This document shows, piece by piece, positions 13,408-23,222 of a DNA stretch of 64,000 nt (positions are counted from its first letter, which is position 1; every line of letters begins with the position of its first letter). A model generated the notes under the pieces. That model saw only the letters and a program-made list of their open reading frames with translations, ran no database searches and was not told the origin of the DNA. Made by a program: the position numbers and the translations under genes. The DNA comes from Flavobacteriaceae bacterium (lineage in GTDB: Bacteria > Bacteroidota > Bacteroidia > Flavobacteriales > Flavobacteriaceae), in the NCBI GenBank assembly GCA_029238215.1, contig JAQWGN010000011.1:107607-171606 (forward strand), read 5' to 3'.

Positions 13408-13836
13408 ATGAATTTAATACGTAGAACCTCAAACCCTTTATTTCCATCTTTATTGGATGAATTTTTCGGATCAGAATTTCCACTTTCCGCTACTTCTCAA
13501 CGTGCGAATGTACCATCTGTGAATATTGCAGAATCGGATACTGCTTTTGAGCTTGCTCTTGCAGCGCCTGGTAAAACTCGCAAGGATTTTAATGTGGAGC
13601 TCGATGACCATGTACTTACGGTCTCTAGTGAGTCTAAACATGAAGATACTACAAAAACAGAGCAATACACACGTCGAGAGTTTCGTTACGATAATTTTCA
13701 GCGTAGTTTCCGACTTCCAGACTCAATTGACAGCACTAAAATTGTTGCTAAATACGATAATGGTATTTTGAATATTACGTTGCCAAAATTGGAAGAAGCA
13801 ATTCCAGAACCTAAAAAGTTGATTGAAATTAAGTAA
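13408..13836 (+). CDS. Hsp20/alpha-crystallin family small heat shock protein
   Basis: ACD motifs: FELALAAPGKTRKDFNVELDDHVLTVSSE, FQRSFRLPDSID, YDNGILNITLPK. Confidence 0.93.
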   Translation: MNLIRRTSNPLFPSLLDEFFGSEFPLSATSQRANVPSVNIAESDTAFELALAAPGKTRKDFNVELDDHVLTVSSESKHEDTTKTEQYTRREFRYDNFQRSFRLPDSIDSTKIVAKYDNGILNITLPKLEEAIPEPKKLIEIK

Positions 13837-13849
13837 GATGTTAAGAGCG

Positions 13850-15838
13850 CTACGCCAAGGTCTTTAGTTGATTTTGGATGCGCTCAATTTCATCTCTAAA
13901 ATGAGCCGCTTGGATAAAATCCATATCCATAGCGGCTTTTTCCATGTTTTTACGGGTTTTCCTTATTCGTGCTTGAAGATCGTCTTTCGATAAATAATCA
14001 ATATTTTCAGTGGTGAACTTTAGGGTAGGATCTTTTACTGCATTGGTGCGTTCAAAGGTTTCATCTAAGGCTTTATTTAGTGCCTGTGGTGTAATGTTGT
14101 GAAGTTCATTATATGCTGTTTGTTTTGCACGACGGTAAATGGTTTCATCCATGGTCTTCTTCATACTTTTTGTAATAGTATCCGCATACATAATTGCCTT
14201 TCCATTTAGGTTTCTTGCTGCCCTTCCAACCGTTTGTGTAAGCGAACGTGCAGAGCGTAAAAAGCCTTCTTTATCTGCATCTAAAATGGCTACTAACGAC
14301 ACTTCTGGTAAGTCAAGTCCTTCTCGAAGTAAATTAACTCCGATCAACACGTCAAAGAGCCCTTTTCTTAAATCGTGCATGATTTCAACACGTTCTAATG
14401 TGTCAATATCACTGTGTATGTAGCGGCACCGAATGGCAATACGCGAAAGGTATTTGGTTAATTCTTCGGCCATACGTTTTGTAAGTGTTGTTACAAGAAC
14501 ACGTTCGTCTTTTTCAGTCCGAAGGTGGATTTCTTCTACCAAATCGTCAATTTGGTTTAGGCTGGGACGCACTTCAATAATGGGATCTAAAAGCCCTGTA
14601 GGACGTATAAGTTGTTCTACAAATACTCCTTCAGTTTTTTCTAGTTCATAATCGGAGGGTGTGGCACTGACATAAATTACTTGCTGTTGAAGTTGTTCAA
14701 ATTCCTCGTATTTCAAGGGTCTGTTGTCCATGGCAGCAGGTAATCTAAACCCGTACTCTACCAAGTTTTCTTTCCTGCTTCGATCACCACCATACATGGC
14801 GTGTACTTGTGATAAAGTAACGTGACTTTCGTCAACGACCATTAAAAAATCTTCAGGAAAGTAGTCAAGTAAACAGAATGGTCGTGTACCTGGTTCCCTG
14901 CCATCAATGTAACGGGAGTAATTTTCAATTCCTGAGCAGTACCCCAATTCTCGAATCATTTCCAAATCAAAATTGGTGCGTTCTTCAAGGCGTTTTGCTT
15001 CAAGGTGTTTTCCAATTTCTTTAAAGTAATCGATTTGAGCAGTAAGATCGTCTTGAATTTGATGAATTGCGTTTTGCAAAACTTCAGGAGAGGTTGCAAA
15101 CATATTAGCTGGATAAATAGTAAGTTGCTCAAAAGTTTCCTTTACTGTTCCAGTCATTGGATCAAAGACTTCTATTGCCTCAATTTCGTCTCCAAAAAAA
15201 TGAATTTTAAACGCATGGTCCGCATAGCTTGGAAATACGTCCACGATATCTCCGTTTACACGAAAATTTCCATGAATAAAATCAGCGGTTGTTCTTGCAT
15301 ACAAACTTTGTACCAGTTGGTGTAAAAATTTTGTCCGCGGTATAACTTGGTCTACTTCAATATGAATTACATTTTTTTTGAATTCAACAGGATTACCGAT
15401 ACCGTAAAGGCAGGAAACCGAGGCTACTACAATAACATCTCTACGTCCCGATAGAAGGGAAGAAGTAGTGCTTAGCCGCAACTTCTCAATTTCATCATTA
15501 ATAGATAAATCTTTCTCAATATAGGTTCCCGATGTAGGGATGTATGCCTCAGGCTGGTAATAATCGTAATATGACACAAAATACTCTACCGCATTATTGG
15601 GAAAAAACTGCTTGAACTCCGCATAGAGTTGTGCAGCGAGTGTTTTATTATGTGCTAGAACTAGGGTAGGCCGTCTGCTTTCTGCTATAACATTAGCAAC
15701 CGTAAAGGTTTTCCCCGAGCCAGTAACCCCTAAGAGTGTTTGAAATTTACCCTGTTCAGCAAGTCCTTGTGTCAATTGACGGATTGCCTCAGGTTGATCC
15801 CCTGTGGGTTTAAAATCGGAAACAAGTTGAAACTCCAT
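13850..15838 (-). CDS. uvrB: Excinuclease ABC subunit UvrB
   Basis: GVTGSGKTFTVANVI Walker A, YYDYYQPEAYIP beta-hairpin, UVR domain at C-terminus. Confidence 0.98.
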   Translation of the reverse strand: MEFQLVSDFKPTGDQPEAIRQLTQGLAEQGKFQTLLGVTGSGKTFTVANVIAESRRPTLVLAHNKTLAAQLYAEFKQFFPNNAVEYFVSYYDYYQPEAYIPTSGTYIEKDLSINDEIEKLRLSTTSSLLSGRRDVIVVASVSCLYGIGNPVEFKKNVIHIEVDQVIPRTKFLHQLVQSLYARTTADFIHGNFRVNGDIVDVFPSYADHAFKIHFFGDEIEAIEVFDPMTGTVKETFEQLTIYPANMFATSPEVLQNAIHQIQDDLTAQIDYFKEIGKHLEAKRLEERTNFDLEMIRELGYCSGIENYSRYIDGREPGTRPFCLLDYFPEDFLMVVDESHVTLSQVHAMYGGDRSRKENLVEYGFRLPAAMDNRPLKYEEFEQLQQQVIYVSATPSDYELEKTEGVFVEQLIRPTGLLDPIIEVRPSLNQIDDLVEEIHLRTEKDERVLVTTLTKRMAEELTKYLSRIAIRCRYIHSDIDTLERVEIMHDLRKGLFDVLIGVNLLREGLDLPEVSLVAILDADKEGFLRSARSLTQTVGRAARNLNGKAIMYADTITKSMKKTMDETIYRRAKQTAYNELHNITPQALNKALDETFERTNAVKDPTLKFTTENIDYLSKDDLQARIRKTRKNMEKAAMDMDFIQAAHFRDEIERIQNQLKTLA

Positions 15839-15861
15839 AGCATGCCAAAAATAGCAAAAAC

Positions 15862-16695
15862 TTAGAGGTCACGGCGTTTTAATAGTCGATAGGTTAAAGA
15901 ATAAAAAATAAAGCACCAGACAAGTACAATACAAACGTCAAGCCATTGGACTTGGTTGCTTCCCGTAATATTCTCACCAATTTGATTGGCAAGGGTTCGT
16001 ACTGCAGAAAGGCGTGAAAAAGGCTCTGGGATGAGGTTGCTCATGGCATTAAGTGGAAAGAAGCGAAATACAGTTTCAGCATCAATCCAGGCGGGTGATT
16101 TCCACTTCAGCATCCCATAACAAATTCCTTCAAGCGCCTGCCAAATCCCCAAAAAACCTAAGGCAAAAGCCGAACGCTTTATAGCAGTTCCTAGAAACAG
16201 ACAAAAGCCAAAAAAAGCAGTGAGTTTGATGAAATAAGCGAACAAAAACTCCAAGTCTTTGATAATTATAGAAAACTCATTATAGTCAGAGTAAATGATT
16301 CCTAATATAAGTGACACACTAAAAATAAACAAAGTAGAAATTCCAGAAAACACCAAAATCAATATCCATTTTGAATGCAAAAACTCACGTTTGCTTAGTC
16401 CATCTATAAGATTTTGTTTAATGGTTTTATTACTGTATTCGTTAGCCGTCATTGAAACGATAACCACAGCAAGGAATATCTTAAACCACGCCCCAATAAA
16501 TGTATTAAAGTGCCATATGTAAGGAAAGTTAAAAATCCCTTGTTCTGCAATATGAAACTTTACAGGGCCTATGTCAAACCTTATGGCAGCAACAAGGGCA
16601 ATTGAAGTGAGTAGTATGAGGTAGGCTCCAATAAGGATACGGCTAGATCGATTGGCACTTAATTTTTCAAATTCAATTAAAAATAATCGTTTCAT
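15862..16695 (-). CDS. ABC-2 type transporter permease
   Basis: Six-TM hydrophobic protein, 4-bp overlap with the upstream ABC ATPase gene. Confidence 0.8.
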   Translation of the reverse strand: MKRLFLIEFEKLSANRSSRILIGAYLILLTSIALVAAIRFDIGPVKFHIAEQGIFNFPYIWHFNTFIGAWFKIFLAVVIVSMTANEYSNKTIKQNLIDGLSKREFLHSKWILILVFSGISTLFIFSVSLILGIIYSDYNEFSIIIKDLEFLFAYFIKLTAFFGFCLFLGTAIKRSAFALGFLGIWQALEGICYGMLKWKSPAWIDAETVFRFFPLNAMSNLIPEPFSRLSAVRTLANQIGENITGSNQVQWLDVCIVLVWCFIFYSLTYRLLKRRDL

Positions 16696-17594
16696 GCCTT
16701 TTCATTTTGGGTTAAGGTTAAGAATTGTTCTTCTAAGCTTTTATGCTTTTGTGCTAAATGCGTTAACACAATTCCCTTCTCCGATAACGTCTTACTTAAA
16801 TCAGCCGTTTTAAGACTCTTATTTGGGTAGGCAAGTATAATTGTCCCGTTTTCTTCTACTCTTTCAATTGCTGAATCTTCTTTTAAGGATGCGATTAATA
16901 GTGCATGGTCTGTAGCACATAATTCAAAATACCCATAATCGGTAGTGAGCGCAGATACAGGACCAAAATACAGCTGTTTTCCTTCTTGAAGCACCAACAC
17001 ATCTGAGCAGACTTTTTCTACCTCGTCCAATAGATGCGAGGCCAATAAAATAGTGGTTCCTTGAGCAGCGATTTTAAAAATAATATCTCGCACTTGCGCA
17101 ATTCCTTGTGGGTCTAACCCATTAGTTGGCTCATCAAGAATTAAAATTTCTGGCTCGTTTAGTAATGCAGAAGCAATTGCTAAACGCTGCTTCATGCCTA
17201 AAGAGTAGGTTTTAAACTTATCGTTTTTACGTTCGTAAAGGCCAACTAACTTTAGGGTATCGTCTATTTTATCAAGTGAAACTTCTTTAATTCTACACAC
17301 CAGACGCAAGTTTTGTGCTGCAGTCATATAGGGATAGAAATTTGGTCTTTCAATAATAGCGCCTACATGTTTAAGCGCTTGATGTGTACTTTGGGTTCCG
17401 CCAAACCAAGAAAAGCTTCCTGAGGTAGGATTTACTACGTTTAGAATCATTCCTAAAGTTGTTGACTTTCCGCTTCCATTTGGTCCTAATAACCCATACA
17501 CTAAGCCTTTTTTAATAGAGAAACTAAGACGGTTAACGGCTGTAAGTTGGCCAAATTTTTTTGTTAGTTCATTTACGGTTAAGATGGTGCTCAT
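16692..17594 (-). CDS. ABC transporter ATP-binding protein
   Basis: Walker A GPNGSGKST, signature YSLGMKQRLAIA, Walker B ILILDEPTNGLDPQG. Confidence 0.95.
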   Translation of the reverse strand: MSTILTVNELTKKFGQLTAVNRLSFSIKKGLVYGLLGPNGSGKSTTLGMILNVVNPTSGSFSWFGGTQSTHQALKHVGAIIERPNFYPYMTAAQNLRLVCRIKEVSLDKIDDTLKLVGLYERKNDKFKTYSLGMKQRLAIASALLNEPEILILDEPTNGLDPQGIAQVRDIIFKIAAQGTTILLASHLLDEVEKVCSDVLVLQEGKQLYFGPVSALTTDYGYFELCATDHALLIASLKEDSAIERVEENGTIILAYPNKSLKTADLSKTLSEKGIVLTHLAQKHKSLEEQFLTLTQNEKA

Positions 17595-17650
17595 GTTTCT
17601 ATTAACGCTAGGGGTTCGTTTTTGTTACACAAAGTCCTAACTTTGGCTTT

Positions 17651-18715
17651 GTGAATGACAAGCTAATTTCGAAAAAAAAACCAACTTATCCCATCAATCC
17701 TTTTTTGTCGGATTATTTGGAAGCATATTCTCGCTTAATAGAAATCCCCATATTTTATGATGATTTACTTCGTTTTTCAGGTTCCGTAGCCGTGATGAAT
17801 AAACATGATCAGGATAGTTTATGGGTTCGTGTTTTTTATTCTGATAGTGATCGTAAAGAAATTGATGCTCAGCTCAAACAAGTCTATGCATCACTTCACT
17901 CCGATGGAAGTGCAATGACTATTCCGTACCTTAATGTTGACCATATTGATTACTGTACGTTTGGAAATTCAAAACCTTTTCGAGTTAAGATTAGGAATAT
18001 ACTCAATGATAACGCTGTATATTTTTATGTAAAAAAGGCGGATGCTTCTAGGGTTTATGGCTTAGAGTTGGAGCATATGCTATCTCCTAATAATCTTAAT
18101 TTCTTGGTACACCGTAACACATTAATTGAAGAGCATATTGCTGGTATTCCTGGCGATGAATTCATAAAAGAACTTCTACCAAAGTGCACCAAAATAGAAA
18201 GAAATCAAATCGCTAAAGCTTTTGTAAAGTTTAATGAACGCTGTATGATTCGTCTTTTAGGCGATATGCGATCCTATAATTATGTGATAATTCCAATTCA
18301 TGATTTCGATAAAGTTATTTACAATATTCGCGCGATAGACTTTGATCAGCAATGTTATGAGGGTCGTTTAAATGTGTATCGCCCTCAATTTTTCAAAGAA
18401 AACTTTCCTATGGTTTCTCTTGTAAAAGATCACCTTACTAGCGAATCCTTAAATCAATATAAAATTGAGGAGCGAGCAACGATTGCACGAAGAATTTTAG
18501 GAAACGAAACACGCCTTACACATTTGTTGAAATGTATGCTTAACGATCATATTTCTAGTCCTGAAAAAATAAAGAATTTAAGTGCGGAGGTTTATCAATT
18601 GACCAAGCAATCTTCATTTTTAAAAAGCCGTTCAATGGGCGAGTTAATGCGTGCATCATTTCACTTTGTGAAACGCAACTACGAAAGCCACGAAATGCTT
18701 CGAGTTAACCGTTAA
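17651..18715 (+). CDS. Conserved-looking hypothetical protein, possible atypical kinase-like fold
   Basis: 354-aa ORF with GTG start; motifs IEEHIAGIPGDEF, LLGDMRSYNYVI and RAIDFDQQ in kinase-like order. Confidence 0.7.
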   Translation: MNDKLISKKKPTYPINPFLSDYLEAYSRLIEIPIFYDDLLRFSGSVAVMNKHDQDSLWVRVFYSDSDRKEIDAQLKQVYASLHSDGSAMTIPYLNVDHIDYCTFGNSKPFRVKIRNILNDNAVYFYVKKADASRVYGLELEHMLSPNNLNFLVHRNTLIEEHIAGIPGDEFIKELLPKCTKIERNQIAKAFVKFNERCMIRLLGDMRSYNYVIIPIHDFDKVIYNIRAIDFDQQCYEGRLNVYRPQFFKENFPMVSLVKDHLTSESLNQYKIEERATIARRILGNETRLTHLLKCMLNDHISSPEKIKNLSAEVYQLTKQSSFLKSRSMGELMRASFHFVKRNYESHEMLRVNR

Positions 18716-19212
18716 TTCCAATCGTCATAGGGGTCTTCAAACGAGTCTATTCCGTTTTGGTCATAGCCATTATCTTCCCAATCATCATTTTCTTTTTCTG
18801 ATGTAAAAGTTTTTTCAGGAGCTTCTTCAGGTACTTCACCATGGGTGTATATTAACATAGGATATGCAGCTCCTGGTTTTGCCTCATCTGTTTCAATTAG
18901 CTCAATAAAAAAAGTCCAAAGATTAAGGAAATCATAGACATAAAGCATTTTTGTTAGTCCAGGGAATAGACTGTCTAAAAGTGTACTGTTCATGCGGCGA
19001 GTTTCTTCCTCTCCCATATCGAAGAGTGAAATAGAATCTCCTTGCTGCCATTCATCATCACTTTCATAGAAAACAGCCATCTCTGAGCCACTAAAACCAA
19101 AGGCTTGGGTGATGGCATTGTGGAAGTCTTCAAAAGTAGCATTTTCTTCAAGTGCAATATCTCGAAAAACATCCTCTTTTGTATCTAAAATTATTCTAAA
19201 GTGATAAATCAT
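18712..19212 (-). CDS. Plasmid pRiA4b ORF-3-like family protein
   Basis: MIYHFRIILDTKEDVFRDIALEENATFEDFHNAITQAFGFSGSEMAVFY. ATG at 19212 preferred over 19257. Confidence 0.7.
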   Translation of the reverse strand: MIYHFRIILDTKEDVFRDIALEENATFEDFHNAITQAFGFSGSEMAVFYESDDEWQQGDSISLFDMGEEETRRMNSTLLDSLFPGLTKMLYVYDFLNLWTFFIELIETDEAKPGAAYPMLIYTHGEVPEEAPEKTFTSEKENDDWEDNGYDQNGIDSFEDPYDDWN

Positions 19213-20227
19213 ATCGATGTAAATATATACGTAAAATCCAATAAAGTTGCACTCCAAAAAGAATGGTAGCGGTTAACAAATGAAGCGGTTGTGAGGCAAA
19301 AGGAAAATCAAAATAATACATGGCAATTCCAAGGATTATTTCCAACCCAACGAGCCCTAAAATTCTGTGAATGAAAACACGCTCTATTTTTTCATGAATA
19401 ACGCGTAGTAAAATAATAACATTCAACACAACAACTAATATCGATAAGCTCCTATGTATATAAAACCCAACTTCTGGAGTAGCTAGCCAAAATTGTGGCA
19501 GTTCGTATCCCCAACGATCGACTTGAGCATCGACAAACTGGCGAACCTGTATTCCCAAGCCAATTTGAATAAGCGTTAGCATAAATGAGGTAAAAAGCAG
19601 TATTCTAAAATTCATTGAAGGTAACTTGGCTAGACCAAATGATTTTGAAGCAACTCGAACAACCAATAAAAACCCAACTAGCAGTAAGGCCATTAGCATA
19701 TGCACTGAAATTTTTAAGGGGAGTAAGTTTGAATCAACTACAGTTTTCCCTAGCCAGGCTTGAAAAATTAGTCCTAAAAGTGAGAGTAGCGAAAAAATGA
19801 AAATAATCGGTTTTTTACGAATCCATTTTATGCTAAAACCAAACAGTATAAGAATGGCTAGGCCAGAAAGCGCTCCAAATAAACGATTAACAAATTCAAT
19901 CCACGTATGCGTTGCATTAAAAATGGCGTAGTCATGCTTGGTATAAGGCTCCCACAACGATGGATTTAATTTTTCTGAGGAAGTAAACCCTTGTTTTGCT
20001 ACCAATAGCCCTTCGCTCTCAATGATTACATTACCCTTTTTATATTTGGTTTCCGGCTTCCATGCAAGTTGTTCGGCATGTGTTGGCGGAATATAATAAC
20101 CAAAGCATTTAGGCCAATCTGGACACCCCATGCCACTTCCTGTCATGCGCACAGTTGCACCTGCTGCAATTACAAGATAAATTAAAATTAATGAAATACG
20201 CGTCCAGCGTTGTAAGTGTTTGTACAT
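19196..20227 (-). CDS. ctaA: COX15/CtaA family heme A synthase
   Basis: VIAAGATVRMTGSGMGCPDWPKCFG, ATHTWIEFVNRLFGALSG. Confidence 0.93.
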   Translation of the reverse strand: MYKHLQRWTRISLILIYLVIAAGATVRMTGSGMGCPDWPKCFGYYIPPTHAEQLAWKPETKYKKGNVIIESEGLLVAKQGFTSSEKLNPSLWEPYTKHDYAIFNATHTWIEFVNRLFGALSGLAILILFGFSIKWIRKKPIIFIFSLLSLLGLIFQAWLGKTVVDSNLLPLKISVHMLMALLLVGFLLVVRVASKSFGLAKLPSMNFRILLFTSFMLTLIQIGLGIQVRQFVDAQVDRWGYELPQFWLATPEVGFYIHRSLSILVVVLNVIILLRVIHEKIERVFIHRILGLVGLEIILGIAMYYFDFPFASQPLHLLTATILFGVQLYWILRIYLHRYDLSL

Positions 20228-20229
20228 TA

Positions 20230-21660
20230 TTATTTTTCAGTGAGTCCCATGGACTTTGCTTTTGTTATCATAAAATTATAGGCTGCCTCATATTCATTTG
20301 GGATTGAACCATCCAAAATGGCTTCTTTAATTGCCTCTTTGATTTGGCCTACCTTTCTACAAGGTTTTAGTGTAAAAATACGCATGATTTCTTCACCAGA
20401 AACAGGTGGTTGAAAGTTTCGTACATGATCACGCGCTTCTACCTCTTCAATTTTAGCTTTAACAACTTCAAAGTTGTTGTGGTATCGTGCAAAGCGTTTC
20501 GGATTCTTAGTTGTAATATCTGCTTTACAGAGTGTTAATAGATCATAAAGAAGGTCTCCGGCATCAAAAACAAGCCTCCGCACGGCAGCGTCAGTCACAT
20601 GGTCTTCTGCAATTACAATAGGCCTTGAACTCATAAAGACTAGTTTCTGAACATATTTCATTTTTTCATTTAAGGGCATACGTAAGCGCTTAAATAATTT
20701 ATATACCATCTTAGCACCTACAAACTCATGTGCATGAAATGTCCAACCTACTTTTGAATCAAATTTCTTAGTGGGTGCCTTGCCAATGTCGTGTAACAGT
20801 GCCGCCCAACGTAGCCACAGATTTTCAGTGTAAGCACAGATGTTATCTACTACTTCAAAAGTATGGTAAAAATTATCTTTATGGCTTTGCCCTTCAACCT
20901 CTTCAATTCCTTTTAATGCTGTTATTTCTGGTAAAATGCGATGAAGCAAATTAGCATCATCCAAAAGAATTAACCCAGTTGAAGGCTTTGAATGTGCCAT
21001 TATTTTGTGCAATTCTTCAACGATTCGTTCTTTAGATAAAATAGCTACACGGACACTATTTTTTATAATGGACTCAAAGGATTCTTTTTTGATGGTAAAC
21101 CCTAGCTGGGTGGCAAAACGTATGGCGCGTAACATGCGTAGGGGGTCGTCACTGTACGTAATATCTGGGTCTAATGGGGTACGCAATACACCATTACTTA
21201 AATCTTCAATTCCGTTGAACGGATCTAATAGATTTCCGAATGTATGTTTGTTTAGACTAAGCGCTAGTGCATTTATGGTAAAGTCACGGCGGTTTTGATC
21301 TTCCTCAAGGGTGCCGTTTTCTACAACCGGATTCCTACTATCCGATGAATAACTCTCTTTTCGGGCGCCGACAAATTCGAGTTGTACATCTCCAAATTTA
21401 ATCATGGCGGTGCCATAGGTTTTAAAGATTTGGATTTGATTTTTCCCCGGAAGGAGCTCAGCTACTTTTTTTGCAAGTTCAATACCACTTCCTACAGTAA
21501 CAACATCAATATCGGTTCCCCTTTGACGATTTAAAAAAGTATCACGAACAAATCCTCCAATCACATAAGAGTCTAGCATCAATTCATCTGTAGCCTTTTG
21601 AATAAAGCTAAAGACAGGTAATTGCAACGCTTCTTTAATATGATTCTTATTTATATTCAT
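20230..21660 (-). CDS. CCA tRNA nucleotidyltransferase / poly(A) polymerase family with HD domain
   Basis: VIGGFVRDTFLNRQRGTDIDVVTVG, RRDFTINALALSL, LLHDIGKAPTK HD motif. Confidence 0.93.
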   Translation of the reverse strand: MNINKNHIKEALQLPVFSFIQKATDELMLDSYVIGGFVRDTFLNRQRGTDIDVVTVGSGIELAKKVAELLPGKNQIQIFKTYGTAMIKFGDVQLEFVGARKESYSSDSRNPVVENGTLEEDQNRRDFTINALALSLNKHTFGNLLDPFNGIEDLSNGVLRTPLDPDITYSDDPLRMLRAIRFATQLGFTIKKESFESIIKNSVRVAILSKERIVEELHKIMAHSKPSTGLILLDDANLLHRILPEITALKGIEEVEGQSHKDNFYHTFEVVDNICAYTENLWLRWAALLHDIGKAPTKKFDSKVGWTFHAHEFVGAKMVYKLFKRLRMPLNEKMKYVQKLVFMSSRPIVIAEDHVTDAAVRRLVFDAGDLLYDLLTLCKADITTKNPKRFARYHNNFEVVKAKIEEVEARDHVRNFQPPVSGEEIMRIFTLKPCRKVGQIKEAIKEAILDGSIPNEYEAAYNFMITKAKSMGLTEK

Positions 21661-22223
21661 CGTATTTTTTTAACGGTACCGTCGGGCATAAGCAATAATA
21701 TTCGGGAAGGAATATGTGTTTTGTTTTCCGATTTCAAAGGTACTATTTCATCGACTTGCTCCAAAATTTTAACGTCTATTTCATGCTGTAATGTTGGGAT
21801 AGGTTCGCCGCTAATGTTGGCTGAGGTGCTAACAATTGGCTTTCCAAATGCTGTGATTAAATCAAGTGCAAAACAAGGTTTAGGAATCCGTATAGCAACA
21901 CTTCCATTTTCACTTAATACTCCTTTGGCTAGGTCTTTTCCTTTCGGATAGATTAGTGTAGTAGGTATGTTAGTGTCTAAGAGGCTTTCAATATTTTTTG
22001 GAAGTTTTGTTACATACTTAGACAGCATATCCAAATCGGAAACAAGTGCAATAAGCGGTTTGTTTTTAGGTCTATTTTTGAGTTTAAAAATAGCGTCTAC
22101 AGCTTCTTGATTGGTCGCATCACAGCCCAAGCCCCAAATGGTATCTGTCGGATACAAAAGCGTTTTTCCTTGCGCAAGTGAGTTGCAATACAAATGAATG
22201 TTTGATTGAATTGCCATTTTCAT
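21657..22223 (-). CDS. Sua5/YciO/YrdC family L-threonylcarbamoyladenylate synthase
   Basis: LLYPTDTIWGLGCDATNQEAVDAIFKLKNRPKNKPLIALV. Start placed at MKMAIQ (22223); the ORF track extends to 22283. Confidence 0.9.
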   Translation of the reverse strand: MKMAIQSNIHLYCNSLAQGKTLLYPTDTIWGLGCDATNQEAVDAIFKLKNRPKNKPLIALVSDLDMLSKYVTKLPKNIESLLDTNIPTTLIYPKGKDLAKGVLSENGSVAIRIPKPCFALDLITAFGKPIVSTSANISGEPIPTLQHEIDVKILEQVDEIVPLKSENKTHIPSRILLLMPDGTVKKIR

Positions 22224-22255
22224 TATTCGTTTAAAATCTACAAGAGTAAAACAAC

Positions 22256-23206
22256 TTACAGCTTGTATTTGTTTTCTAACCAATTCAAAACAAATTTTTT
22301 GCTTGGTTCTTTGTACAGATTAAGTTCTTGAATATTTAAAAAAAGTTTGTTCTTATTGCGAGAAAGAATATTTAGCTTGAAATATATCCAATACAAAGGT
22401 TTTTTAAAAGATGTAAGGCTCACAAGCTGATAATTTTGTGACATAACGCATGTCTTTTCTTTAATTTCAATATGATTAGCAATTCCTTGAATAAGAAATT
22501 GTTTAATATTTCTAAATTTATATGTAATGTTTTCTAACTCTAATTGTCTGTGTTTCAAAAAAAAGGATTTTATAGTTGATACCCTTATCGGTAATGGGGT
22601 ATGACCAAATTTATATAATTTTTTAAATCCAATAATTTTAGCGCTTTTTTCTTGTGCTATCCCGTGTTTAGGTTCTTGGCTTGTTTGCTTTGACAAATAC
22701 TTATTGTAAAACAAATCTTCTTTAAACCTTTTCCATTTACCTCTTATAACTGGCTTTTCATCAATAAAAAAATCAGTTTTTTCCACAGGATTTAACAAGA
22801 AAAAATCATCATTGAAGTAAATGAAAAGCTCGGATAGGTCGGGTATTTTATACAGTTTTGTTTCAATGCTTAATGAATTGAAAACGGGTAGCTGTGATAT
22901 ATCTTCTTTAAAAATATCTTTATGATCAATTATTTTCACTTTTGAGTAAATATCAGTTTTACAAGACTTGATAAACTTGGGTGTTTGGTTATCTGTTACA
23001 ATAAAAATCTTGCGAATAAACGGAGCGTACTTCAAAATTGAATGTACAACATACTTTATCTCCTCAACCTCAATAAATCGTTTTCTTAATTCTTGACGGG
23101 CATTGGTATCAGTTTTAGGTAAGTATTCCAGTGTCTTATTTTGATGTTTGACATCGCCGTTGTCGACCCAGGTTATTACCGCATCTATAGGATTTTTTTC
23201 CATCAT
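22256..23206 (-). CDS. Stealth family capsular polysaccharide phosphotransferase
   Basis: CR1 DAVITWVDNGD, CR2 SIETKLYKIPDLSELFIYFNDDFFLLNPV, CR3-like FGHTPLPIRV. Confidence 0.88.
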   Translation of the reverse strand: MMEKNPIDAVITWVDNGDVKHQNKTLEYLPKTDTNARQELRKRFIEVEEIKYVVHSILKYAPFIRKIFIVTDNQTPKFIKSCKTDIYSKVKIIDHKDIFKEDISQLPVFNSLSIETKLYKIPDLSELFIYFNDDFFLLNPVEKTDFFIDEKPVIRGKWKRFKEDLFYNKYLSKQTSQEPKHGIAQEKSAKIIGFKKLYKFGHTPLPIRVSTIKSFFLKHRQLELENITYKFRNIKQFLIQGIANHIEIKEKTCVMSQNYQLVSLTSFKKPLYWIYFKLNILSRNKNKLFLNIQELNLYKEPSKKFVLNWLENKYKL

Positions 23207-23222
23207 AAATTTGCCATTTATT

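Noticed and set aside
15005-15325. 106-aa + strand ORF
   Set aside because: Antisense to uvrB, no recognisable domain.
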